64,000 nt of DNA from Trichinella spiralis (taxonomy: Eukaryota > Nematoda > Enoplea > Trichinellida > Trichinellidae). Where the stretch lies: contig CM012954.1 in assembly GCA_000181795.3 (NCBI GenBank), positions 6,011,473 through 6,075,472 of the forward strand, given 5' to 3'. Positions 12,081 through 25,287 of this stretch are shown piece after piece (positions within the stretch are counted from its first letter, which is position 1; each line of letters begins with the position of its first letter). Under the pieces are notes generated by a model. The model was not told the DNA's origin, did no database searches, and saw only the letters and a list, made by a program, of their open reading frames with translations. The position numbers were made by a program, and so were the translations under genes.

Positions 12081-13392
12081 TTCAACACCTGTCAATGTTA
12101 TTATACAAAAATACAAACTGAGAACTGACAGTTTAAAATATTGATAAAAAAAATTAATGATGACTTCAACCTGTGTTGAATAAGTTATAACAACATCTTT
12201 CAAATGGTTTTTACAAACAAATGTATAACTATATGAAAGTGAACCACAGGTTGTAAACAAATTGTTGTACTGTAAACTGAAAATATAAATTAACAGAGAT
12301 CCACAGAATTGTATAGAAAAACAACCAACTTTCATTTTCTGAATTATACATTAAAATAATAAAATGAAAAATTCTTCATTTCGTGATGAAACAAAATAAA
12401 ACTCGACTTCATTCCAATAAAGACACATCAATTAGCAAAGCAGTGAAATGTAAATTTAAATTAAAGTACATACTGATTGTATGAACAGAAAATACAGCAT
12501 AATTTTGTATCTGTATGTTAAAATTAGCTGATAAATTTCTTTCACGAAAGAACCGTTTGTTTACAGAGAAATATTGTTAACAGCGATTGTAAACAATTGG
12601 AAAATGATTCTCACCTGAGGTTTAACTTTCGATGCAAAACAACCGAGGCTTTTATGAGATTTTCTATTCTTCAACAATTTTCTGCTATCAGGTGAAGTGC
12701 CGAACGTGACCTGAAAGTACAAAGCATCTAATAACTAATATAGTAAAATTAATTGATCCAATATTAATTTAAAAACATGCTTTGAAAATTAGTAGGAATT
12801 TCAAAAACTTCTCTTGCATATATTTTGATAATCATTTTGCTTAAATTAATCACTAATTTTTCACATAACTCTTCTCTAGAAACAAAATAAAATAAATATA
12901 ATTTAATGCAATGGCATTTATAGGATATTTAATAACAAATGCATTAAGCGTATTCACACATTCATTTTATCCCACAACATTATCGCTTTATATTAATATC
13001 AGTTTATATTCAATGTCAGCATTAAAACAGTTTGATAATAACTTCAAATTAACAATTCTATTCACTAATGCGTGAATATTTAAAATTAATAGTATTTTTG
13101 ATATGCAAGTATAATTATACTATGCACCAATATAACGCATTATGTAACATATTATTCAGCATGTGAAAATTAGTAAATATAAACAGTGATGTTAAAAGTA
13201 AATTTAAATATGCACAGTTCACAATTTTCTAGTTGTTTTCATCATTGTCTATGATGCATTGTAAAAACTTTTCCTGAATCTGTGGCATATCAAGATAGAG
13301 CTGGCATGGTTTAAGCTGAAAAAGTAAACATGCATTGAAGAGAACCAGACTGACGTGTTTCAATGAAACGGGGCGAATGTGTATTTTATTAA
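12081..13392. other. Intergenic region with two unassigned splice-bounded open segments (minus strand)
   Basis: Lies between the divergent IPMK and Met-like kinase starts. Two minus-strand segments look exon-like. The first, 12710-12615, is preceded by CTTTCAG, followed by GTGAGA, and is open for 32 codons. The second, 13315-13229, is preceded by TTTTTCAG and is open for 28 codons, from LKPCQLYLDMPQIQ to a TAG. The first does not join IPMK in a coding phase (a stop arises at once), so it may be a 5' UTR exon of IPMK. The second fits no neighbouring gene. The rest is AT-rich with nothing recognised. Confidence 0.35.
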
Positions 13393-15699
13393 ATGAAGTG
13401 TCATCAAAAGAAAGGGAAGGAAGTTGTCGCGTGTACTATTAGCCAATATAAGACATCCTTCTGCAGTCAACCTACTTTTCACATACTTTACTGTCCATCG
13501 GTTCTTGTCAGCATGGGCTGTTACATGTTTTTTCAAAATCCTCTTTTTTATCCTGGTTCATCCGATCAGCGTTCACCAACGCATAAACTGTCGTCTCAGT
13601 TTTCTTTTCCAAACAGTAAGTTTGAAATTATAATAATATTTTATACACTTAATGCATAGATAATTATTATATCATTCTGTCTTTGCCAAAGTATAAACTT
13701 TGAGTACAGCTGTACGTATATGCAAGTTAAATTTTAACAGTTCCTGAACGAAAAATACTTTCTCAATAATGTATGAAATTGTATTCGTTTTAACTTACCA
13801 AATCAAAAATTTTCCACTATGGTTGAAAGTATTTGTATTTTTCATAATTTAAACAATATTGAAGATTAAATTTGATTAATTAATCAAATCGCAGTCATAA
13901 TTAACAGCAAAGTTAAAGGAATTACTTGAAGTTGAGGCTGTGCCATGTTATGACATCATTTTGTTTGTTCAAACGAGTTCAGCAAACTATTTACTGCTGC
14001 ATTGGATTTCATGAGCACCAATGTTCAATAAATAACAAAAATCTGGTTTTACACACTCATATGTATATTTAAAGCTTTGATATATTTAATAACTTAATTT
14101 AAGTATTTTATACGTTTTGCAGTTTTATTCAGTAGTGTACATTTTCAGTTGTGAAAAAAATACAACGAATTTCGTCAGTTAGCACATGTTTGTATCAGAA
14201 CTTTAATCTGTTTAATTATATGGAAACTGTTTCAATCAAGATTTGTAATAAAAATTGTTTATTTCATTAACTAATAAATTTTTTTTAAGAATTATTAAAG
14301 GAACTTGATCCTGAACTGAGAAAAGATGTAATTGACCTTTTGGTTCCATTTAACAGTCTCCACATACATAGTACAGTTGGAAAAGGTAAGTTTGCAATTG
14401 TAATGTGAATATTTTTTTTGTATTCATCAAAACTGTCTATATTTAGGGCATTTTAGTGAAGTTTTCAAAGGGTATATTAGTTACAGCTCGACGAAATGTC
14501 AAACGGTTGCTATCAAAATGTTGAAACGTGAGTAATATACTGCTTTTTTTCTTTTCATGTTTCGAGATCTATTTTGTATTATAATTTACATCATGTAGAG
14601 AAATTCTTTCAAAAATTCCTCTGTAATATTATTTGTACTTAAAATTATTCAAATTCAGCTGACCGTGCCCAAAAAGTAGTTGAAATTGAACAATTTTTAC
14701 AAGAAGCAGCATTAATGAAGAATTTTAACCATCCAAATGTGTTATGTATTTTTGGTATATCTATTAGTGAAAGTGGCATTCCGATGATGATATTGCCATT
14801 TGTGGAAATGAGGGATCTTCGTACGTTTGTGGCGGATGCTGCCAGAGTAAGATATTCAATCGAAAAGAATTCATGGATTGTATATATTTTAGTAGTTAAT
14901 GATAGAGCCATTATTCTGTTTAGGAATTACTTGTTATACATCTGCTCAATTTTGGCAATCAGGTTGCCCAAGGAATGGCATATTTAGCCAGTAATGGTTA
15001 TGTTCATCGTGATTTGGCAGCCAGAAATTGCTTGTAAGTTAGTTACTTGGTAAATTTTCAAATTAAATTTCAAAAATGTTATATTAAAGAGTTTCCAGTA
15101 ATTTTACAATCAAAGTTGGTGATTTTGGTTTGGCAGTAAATCTTTACAAAGCTGACAAAGAGTTGAAATCGACGAGAAATTTTCCAGTAAAATGGATGGC
15201 CATTGAAAGTCTCCGAGATCACCGTATCTATAATGAAAAAACTGATGTGGTGAATAATTTTTCTTTTGAAACAATATTCAAGTGCGAATTGAATTTATCA
15301 ATTTAATTTAACAATTGTACTTTCAGTGGTCATTTGGTATATTATTGTGGGAATTGATGACCCGTGGAGCACTTCCATATGCAGAGATAAGCAACTGCCG
15401 TTTGAAAGCAGCTCTTGAAGCTCACGTGCGACTTGGTCCACCGGAACAGTGTCCAAAAGACATGTAAATAGTAAAATAATTGCAGAATAGGGAAGAATTA
15501 CAGTATTCATTTCAGCTATCACTTGATGCTTATTTGTTGGAGACAGCAGCCGAGAGAGAGGCCGACATTTTTTGAACTTTGTTCTGAAATGAAAACTCTT
15601 CTAGAAGCACATTCGGGAAAATACTTTGGACGATTTAACTCTGATCCATATTACCAAAAAGTGATGCCCACTCAAAAATTTTTGAAATGCTACACGTGA
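13393..15699 (+). CDS. Met/Ron-like tyrosine kinase without an ectodomain
   Basis: Eight exons (13393-13616, 14290-14385, 14447-14527, 14659-14846, 14924-15033, 15091-15249, 15327-15463, 15516-15699) join in phase to 392 residues. The catalytic domain fills about residues 85-365: [11 protein letters not shown] (glycine loop), VAIKMLK (ATP lysine), [17 protein letters not shown] (helix C glutamate), [30 protein letters not shown] and [39 protein letters not shown] just before the domain and the NHPNVL...GIPMMILPF stretch resemble Met/Ron receptors and nematode svh-2-type kinases. No Sema, PSI or IPT sequence lies upstream, and an in-frame stop precedes the [21 protein letters not shown] (about residues 31-48) is weakly hydrophobic and might anchor to membrane. 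The activation loop [15 protein letters not shown] lacks the paired tyrosines of Met. The first exon is the least certain part. Confidence 0.8.
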
Positions 15700-15909
15700 G
15701 CATTTGCGCTGAGGTAAAGCGAAGTTAGAAAAACTTTTTCTTTCTTTCAAATTTATTTTTATTCTATTCTGTCTATTCATAATTTTTACTGAAAGAAAAA
15801 ATTCTTTTTAGAAGTAATGGAAGATGATAAGAAACATAAATTGTATATAGCTCTTGATGTACAATACGCACCCGATGATATTTCTTGGTTCTTTTGAAAA
15901 TATGAACAA

Positions 15910-15954
15910 TACTACTACTACTACTAATATAATAATAATAATAACAACAACAGC
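15910..15954. repeat. Trinucleotide microsatellite, (ACT)n then (AAT)n/(AAC)n
   Basis: Direct run of ACT units that drifts to AAT and then AAC units, in the gap between the convergent kinase and TMEM168 stops. Confidence 0.85.
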
Positions 15955-15990
15955 AATAGCAAATTTATATAACCAGTCACCACCTTTGAT

Positions 15991-18114
15991 TCAGAAACTG
16001 TTACAAAATACAAAATCATGATCTGTATCTAATATATTCGGCCGGAGGATCACTTTAAATCGACTTTTAAAATATCGCCATCTAGTCGGCCAATTGCAGC
16101 AAAGAAAGGCAATTCCACTATTCAAATGAGTGGCGGCGTCAACCAATCCGACCATTCTGTCCGGCAAAGTTTTCTTCCAAAATGATACCGTTTCCAAAAA
16201 TTTTACGGAATTGCTAAACTTGAACGTGCTACTTGAGAAGCTCTGTTCGAAACTCGGCAGCACTGAAATACACGATGCAGCGCGTCTACTCTTGGTCGGA
16301 TATTCGTCAACAGCTTCAGAGTCGTTGTAATTCAGCCAACTTGATGTGAAATCGACATCCTCAGATCCGGGCTCGGCGTCGGCTACTTGAACGCGAGTTT
16401 GCAAAGCAATTGCATCTTGTTCTATTTTTTCAACTTCTTTCAGCCAACATTCAGCATTTTCCGCGTCAATCATAATGAGCAGTCTTGAATTGGATTTCAA
16501 TATATTAGCACGCCAACAAGTCAACAAGTCGTCCAACGTGAATACATCATCTGAAGATGAACAGAAGAAACGTGCATTGTACACTTTGTCAAATAATTTT
16601 TCAAGGTAAAAGCAACTAGTTCAGTCAGTAAGAAAAGCAGCAATATTACCTTTCAACTGCCAGTTTCCTTGAACATCCGTTGGTCCGTTGTAATACAAAA
16701 AATAAGAGTCGTACTGTAAACCGTCTTCAGTAATGCAGGTAAAGAATGAATTGATCTCGTCCAATAGGACCGTTTTCTCCACATCGTCACGAACTAAATT
16801 CTCTGGTCGATGGAAATGAAGCATTCGTTTCTTGAAAAACTGTAACAAACGATTTCCCACTGTCTTCATTTTGTCCTTCTTGTTTTGAACAATGAATAAA
16901 GCATAGGCAATACAGCTACCGCCGAGGCTGTTGCTCAGTAAACGGCTGAGATCGACAATCGCCAATTCGAAAATAATTACTGACAGCAATGAATAGAAAC
17001 TGAACAACGTGATGACCGAATACAAACACAGAGAAAGGAACAAACTACTCAGCATAGCACATCCTGATAACCAAAATACCACCGTACCGTATGCTCTCAA
17101 GCCGTTGTTCATCAACTGCAGTCGTGCACGCGTCTGTTCACAGATTGGTTGCGTGCAGTTTTGGACGCTTTCCATTCCAAATCGACGGAACATAGACAAA
17201 AGCAATATCCAATTGGGAAAATGGATCAACAGCCACATTATCAAGATGAACATGAAAACTGGCCACAGCAGAGTCAACTGTGGATGTTTGACAGCAGCCA
17301 GAAGGTGACTAGCGATGTAGAATATTGTCAGCAATATGTAAAAAATGTAAATTAAGTTGTAATGCAAAGTTTTCAAATGAAACACCGACAACCAGCATTG
17401 AAATTGACGTCGACGACCAAACAGAAATTGCATCAGCGGACGAACGTAAATCCAGGTGATCAATCCGTATTGAAACAGCAGAAGCCAATCATCTTTTTTC
17501 GAAGAACAGACGAAATCGTGGATGACAGTGACCAAAAACAATATCAGTGCAAACGAAACTTTCAACGTTAACATTAAGGCAAGCAAAATGTACAGCATAG
17601 CACGAAGCAGATGAATCAAAACGGATAAAGTATCATCTACTACGAGACTGAAGCTGAGTAAAATTCCCAAAAAGCTACCCCACGGAACGTTGTGTTGAAA
17701 ATTGGCAGAAAACTGACCATCAACGGCTGCGATATATTCGCAAACAGCTCTCATCATGAAACCGCCAAACAGTAAACTTTGTTCGATTGTAAGCAGCCGG
17801 TTCGAAATGTCGGCTTCTACTGAAACTTCGGATAAAAAAGTCAACGCAAACCCAACCCAAGCGTCCACCAACATTCCGTACCAAAGGTGACCTCTTACAG
17901 AGCGATATACAGTCGACGTCAAGCTGAGCAATATTCCAAAAATTGCCACAAGCAACAGATAACGTCTCTCTGCATGTCCACTAGCAAAGTAAACAAGCGC
18001 AACTGTTGCGCCTGAAATGAAAAATATTTCTGATAGCAGCTGAATCCTGTCAATTGCAGTCCATCGAAATTTCAATTTTTCTTTATGTGAAAGAAGTGGT
18101 ACAGTTGCGTCCAT
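15991..18114 (-). CDS. TMEM168: TMEM168-like multi-pass membrane protein
   Basis: Two exons (18114-16650 and 16550-15991) join in phase to 674 residues; human TMEM168 has 697. The first about 400 residues hold many hydrophobic helices, among them LLLVAIFGILLSLTSTVY and LLWPVFMFILIMWLLIHFP. The C-terminal third is soluble: DGLQYDSYFLYYNGPTDVQG in the place of human DGPRHDTYILYYSG, LLIMIDAENAECWLKEVEKI for [20 protein letters not shown], and VILRPNILDTDHDF near the end. LGGSCIAYALFI matches LGGTSVGYAIVI. The biochemical role of the family is not settled; nuclear-envelope/ER location has been suggested. A long near-intronless first exon is unusual beside the finely split neighbours. Confidence 0.87.
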
Positions 18115-19415
18115 CGCCTAGATCCTTTCTATTGAAGCACTGTCATTTGCATAATGGCATCTTGCAATTGCAGAGTAATTCAATTTGTAAAAAAATGTCA
18201 TTTCAGTAAAAATAATGAGTTGTGCAAAGAATAATTACACACGATAAAAATGGTGCTGGTTGGAGCTCATTGTTAGCAAATTGTAAAACGATATCGACAT
18301 TGGAAGTTTTCAGGAAAAACGTGAGGTAGGTAAAACTCTTATTAAAAATTTGTTAAAAAACCAACACTTTTTTCACATATGTAAAAATTTGCTACAGTAG
18401 AATACCGTAGTCGATCCAGTGCCATGAGCACAATCAGGATGTATTATATGTTTATTTATTTTCGTGTTTCAAATTTGATTTTTTACACTTTCGTCACGAC
18501 AATTTTGGAATGGACAATCATATACTAGAAATGCATGCATGAATACTGTGCCTTCTGCTTATTAGTTCTCCGCCACGCCTCTGTGTATTTTATCATGATC
18601 ATTACTCATTTTCAGCATTTACTCTGGTAAAAGTTTCAAGTGGTAAAAGTGAATTGCGGTGGAGTTAAAAACCCTTTCATTTTCAGTGAGAAACTTTGAC
18701 CTGTACAGAATCGTATTTCTAGCTAGACTGAAGAATAACAACATTTATGACTATGCCTACTTCTTTTTAAAAATAATCAGAGAAAAAAAGTCCGAGCAAA
18801 TTGCAAATGTATTTCAGTTTTTAATGAAGATTTGTATATTTCTTGTATGTTGACGAACCAATAATTTATTGTTTTTTAAAATTAAAAAATCATGTATATT
18901 TAATCAGTAAATAGAATTACGTAAACATTATCAAAATCTTTTCTAAATACGAAGCCCACAGAATATTAATTTTCAAAGACAGATTACTGTAAAAGTATTA
19001 TACAACCTGCAGATCTGTTTATGTCGCATAGTATGATTGTGATAGTGAAATTTTTGCTGGTAATTATGGCAATTTTAATTGATGAATTTTTACAACGATG
19101 TAACATTTTATCGAAATTCTCCGGCTGCTGTTAATTAATGCATTGAACTGTGATTCACGGGAAAAGAATCATCAGACAAGACTGCAGTTCTTTACAAATA
19201 TATTTCATTTATTTTAGATGTTTCCTTTATTTAACAACTGAATTGTTTAAGTGAACTTTCGTAATGCGAGAATTAAAACCTGCGTAGTGCGTTACAGTAT
19301 GCAACGCGAAATTGATATCAGTCTTGCAGGTTTACTAGTTGTTTACGATGTGTATTAACGCTAAAGCAGAATGTTGATTTGTTTGTGGGTGTGACAGCAA
19401 GTACTTAACATATAA
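18115..19415. other. Intergenic region between divergent TMEM168 and NAMPT starts
   Basis: 1.3 kb, AT-rich, with no recognised exon or RNA gene. A short open frame at 18659-18853 has no family features and no splice context and is not called. Confidence 0.5.
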
Positions 19416-22007
<2,592 letters not shown>

Positions 22008-22277
22008 TGTTTTGACGATTTGTTTATTTACCTCTTTTTTAATTTAGATTTATTTCTGCACCTTGTTTTGAAAAATGCATTTTTGAAATGCAAATGTATG
22101 AAATTAGTTTTGTGAAAGGCAAGCTATTTTCCCCTGTTTTTTTTCTCAATTTGACTGATTGATGAAATTGAACTTTAAGTATTACTACTATGAAATATTG
22201 CTGCCGATGATTATTGATTTGATAGTTTGTAATGTTTTGTGAGAGAGGACAAAAAAATGAACAATATTTTCAGGCGT

Positions 22278-22775
22278 ATGAACGGTTTTTGCAAACGTGT
22301 CGACGTGGGCATAATAAGCTTGTTGGGCGGTATATTTCAGCGCTGTTCAATATCGCGCAAGGATTACCCCTTTCCTCCGTTGGAGGAGCCGGATTTGGAG
22401 GAGAAGTTCGTCAGCGGCCACGGTCCCGGCGGTCAGAACGTGAACAAGAGGCAGAATTGTGTTTTCCTGCGCCACGTGCCGACCGGCTTGTCCGTGAAGG
22501 TCCACGAAGACCGTCTGTTGCAGAGGAATCGGATCATCGCCAGGGTTCGTCTCCAAGAGAAGCTGGATCAGCTGCTGAACGGTGAGAACAGTTTTTTGGC
22601 GTTGAAAGCCAAAGAGCTGAAGCAAAAATCACTGAAAGCACAGTGGAAGAGACGAAAAGGTCGGGAGATGAAACGTCTGGCTAAGGAGCGACAGCAGCAG
22701 ATGCTGCTGGCTGGCGAACCGTCTGCGGTGGACAATTTGACCAACGACCAGCAACCTGACGACCACCTGGACTGA
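22278..22775 (+). CDS. MTRFR: Mitochondrial GGQ release-factor homologue (MTRFR/C12orf65 type)
   Basis: Class of short release-factor-like proteins that free peptides from stalled mitochondrial ribosomes. Intronless; 165 residues from the ATG at 22278. In-frame ATGs also exist at 22239 and 22257, but ATTTTCAG ends 4 bases before 22278, which fits a splice or trans-splice acceptor. From there the first 30 residues (MNGFCKRVDVGIISLLGG, then FQRCSISRK) look like a mitochondrial presequence. The catalytic motif is GHGPGGQNVNKRQNCVFL, followed by VPTGLSVKVHEDRLLQRNR as in the family. The tail is Lys/Arg/Gln-rich, matching the ribosome-binding basic tail. No codon-recognition domain is present. Exon GC content is clearly higher than in neighbours. 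It lies 270 bases after NAMPT. Confidence 0.88.
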   Translation: MNGFCKRVDVGIISLLGGIFQRCSISRKDYPFPPLEEPDLEEKFVSGHGPGGQNVNKRQNCVFLRHVPTGLSVKVHEDRLLQRNRIIARVRLQEKLDQLLNGENSFLALKAKELKQKSLKAQWKRRKGREMKRLAKERQQQMLLAGEPSAVDNLTNDQQPDDHLD

Positions 22776-22959
22776 ATATGTTAGATGTTTTTTGTTTCCC
22801 ACAAGCATAAACGGTGAGTTTTGTGTTCGGGCATAGATTTCCCACTCATTTCAGGTAAAACTTTCCCTTCACTGCAGGATGCGCGCCTTTTGAATTGAAG
22901 ACAGAAAATAAGCGCACGTTGTCATTTTTGAAACATCAACGACAACAAGCTGGATATTA

Positions 22960-22979
22960 TGTATATATACATATATATG

Positions 22980-23011
<32 letters not shown>

Positions 23012-23020
23012 CATATATAT
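22960..23020. repeat. AT-rich palindromic microsatellite, (TA)n with GTATATA/TATATAC units
   Basis: Sixty bases of alternating TA interrupted by G/C at spaced positions, able to fold on itself. It sits in the 3' flank between MTRFR and the convergent Myb-tail gene. Confidence 0.85.
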
Positions 23021-23103
23021 TGGATCAATTTGGCAGAAATGTTTCATTTAATTTAATAAAGAAAATTTTTTAAAAAGAAGAATCTATATAGAAGCGACAC
23101 CGT

Positions 23104-23129
23104 ATTATTATTATTATTATTATTATTAT
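23104..23129. repeat. (ATT)n microsatellite
   Basis: About eight ATT units. The whole 22776-23508 stretch around it is 3' flank of two convergent genes, with no other content seen apart from the repeats listed. Confidence 0.85.
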
Positions 23130-23412
23130 CATCAGTCAAGTTCAGCTAGGTGAGAAGAAGAAAAGTATGTATGTATAAATATATATACAGTGTGGTTGGT
23201 GGGCTGTTTTCTAACACTACTGCACACAATTTCATACTAAAGTGCAAAAAGCGAAAGATATACGGAAAATAAACTGGGTTAAAAAATGGAGAACATGGAA
23301 AAAGTGTTCATTCTCCAACAAAATACATATATATATACATATGCTCAGACTAGAGAAACAGTCAATTTAGATTGACTTTTTACACGTCATCGTTGCAAAC
23401 TCGACAAAGTGA

Positions 23413-23434
23413 ACAAACAAACAAACAAACAAAC
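23413..23434. repeat. (ACAA)n microsatellite
   Basis: Five tandem ACAA-type units. Confidence 0.8.
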
Positions 23435-23508
23435 ATGAAATTTCTGAGAGGATAGAAAAAAATAGAAATTAAAGATGTACTACAGATACCCTAACCACAC
23501 CCGCTTGT

Positions 23509-25287
23509 TTAGTCGTTTGAGTCGTCTGAATTTTCAGGGAGCAATTTCTTGGCTTTTTTGTACATGTCGACACTAGCAGACGTCTTTCCATAAGCGACCA
23601 AACGCCAACGCTCGTCCATTTCATGCGAATTTGGCACTGGCAATGGAAGCTTTAGAGGTGGCGCTTCGAGAACAATTTTCAACACCTTCTTAGCAGGCAA
23701 GACGACATTTTTCAAACCGTTGTTCGTTTCCTCTTTAATTCGAGGTAACTTCTGCACACTGGAATGCAATACTGCACTTGTATTTGCACTTGCACCTTCA
23801 ATACTGCGCATCAAAAGACGGCGAACCGACTTCTAAACCAACAAATAAGTCACGTTGATATTAATGATAATTTTTTATTAATTATCACCATTCGATGCTT
23901 TTGCAAAGTATCTGCTTCGTCTTTCTTGATCACCTCCCGTATATCTTCAGCAGAGGGTGGCTATACGAAAAGAAAATAATAAATACAAACGCATTCGGAT
24001 TTCAGAAAAAATGCATCAAGCTTACGCTGCTTAGCAAACTGGACGAATTCAACGCTCCTTCTCGACGTTCCAAATCGCGCATTGCTTTTTTGAATGGTGT
24101 CGGCGTACGTGGGGACAGTGGAGCCACATAACGCTGCTTCGTTGGTGTAGTAAAACTGTATTTTAAAAAAATATATATAGAAAATATTGAATATTTAGAC
24201 AAAATGGTGAATAGAGAAATTAAAATAAGAAATAACCTGAACAAGGGGAAGAAATCATTGTCGTCGTTTTCATCCAACGAATTATTTTGTCGTGGAAGCA
24301 AATCTGGGTTGAGGTCGTCCTTCATGGAGTCATCACCGAAATCATCAAATGCATTCTGGAATAGAAGAAAGCGTTCACTTTAATTGCTAACAGCATGGAA
24401 ATGAAGAACCTTCAACGGCGGGCAAAGTAAAGTTTTTGAAGAATTCAATCTTTCAATTACTTTAGAACCAGGTCTTGGGGTTGATGTCAAAGGCTTAAGC
24501 ACGGTATTCTTTTGACTCACGTTGCGCACTTTGCTGTATGACAAGTGCGCCGTTTCGGGCGAACCCACCGGGATCAACAGTCGACTTAAGTCCTTCGGGA
24601 AAATTGTACGTTTATTGATTTGCAAATGGACTGCAGTGTCCATTTTCAATTTATCAGCACGATTCAGAACTTCCTGAAACGAAGGCGTCTGCATGTTCGG
24701 CCGGCGATTTTGTCCCGAAGTGTTCGGAGTAGAAAAGTCGGGATAATCGGGCGAAGAATTCACCTTCGTACTATCATCATCGTATCTGCAACGAATTGAA
24801 TGTATAGAAAATAATTTTTTCTTAAAAAACAATTTCATTAAAAAAAACAAGAAAAAAAACTAGTTGTAAGTTATTCATTCATTATACACGACGATTCAAT
24901 TGAGAAGACGAAAAATCAATTGCTGCATAAGAGAAGGGAAAAAGAAAAATTACTTCAAAGGCGAAATTTTACGGTCTGTGAACAAATAGCGGCCAACTTT
25001 AGCTTCCTCCATGACGCAGCGATCCGAATGCCAAAAGCTATTCGCCGGGGTTTCAACCAAACATTCCATTGGCCCTACCTTCTGAATAACGTACAAAGGA
25101 AAAAGTACAATTATTTATGCAAATTTAAAACTTTTAATTCCAATAAACGTTATGCGAGATAAAAAAAAACGTTTCTCACTTCAATAGGCGATAGGTAGCC
25201 GCTGTCCAATTCCGAAACGGACAGACGAGGAGGTTTTTTCAAGCATGCAAGTGTGGCCGCGTATTGACTCAAGTCCGAAGAATTCAT
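23509..25287 (-). CDS. Myb C-terminal-domain protein lacking the Myb DNA-binding repeats
   Basis: Seven exons (25287-25180, 25081-24954, 24785-24410, 24355-24237, 24155-24026, 23960-23889, 23832-23509) join in phase to 418 residues. The middle carries LSPRTPTPFKKAMRDLERRE, matching the c-Myb/B-Myb motif RTPTPFKNAL. Next comes AEDIREVIKKDEADT for vertebrate EEDIREVLKEETGTD. The end is DERWRLVAYGKTSASVDMYK plus KAKKLLPE, matching the B-Myb end (AWKTVACGGTRDQLFM...ARQLL). These are the Cmyb_C regions; in B-Myb this part binds the LIN9-LIN52 face of the MuvB complex. No R1R2R3 (SANT-like W-repeat) sequence is present, and none is seen in the 2.7 kb upstream. A stop lies in frame a short way before the start region. 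Function is inferred: probably a MuvB partner without its own DNA contact. Many SP/TP sites suggest CDK control. Confidence 0.8.

Noticed and set aside
13393-13616. Possible secreted signal or receptor ectodomain at the start of the Met-like kinase
   Set aside because: The weak hydrophobic stretch is preceded by a Lys-rich segment, and no cysteine-rich or Sema-type sequence is present. Treated as a cytosolic or loosely membrane-bound N-terminus.
17009-17571. Plus-strand open frames opposite TMEM168
   Set aside because: Shadows of the long TMEM168 exon; no family features or splice context.
22232-22585. Arg/Glu-rich plus-strand frame overlapping MTRFR
   Set aside because: Out-of-frame shadow; the GGQ frame carries all the conserved residues.
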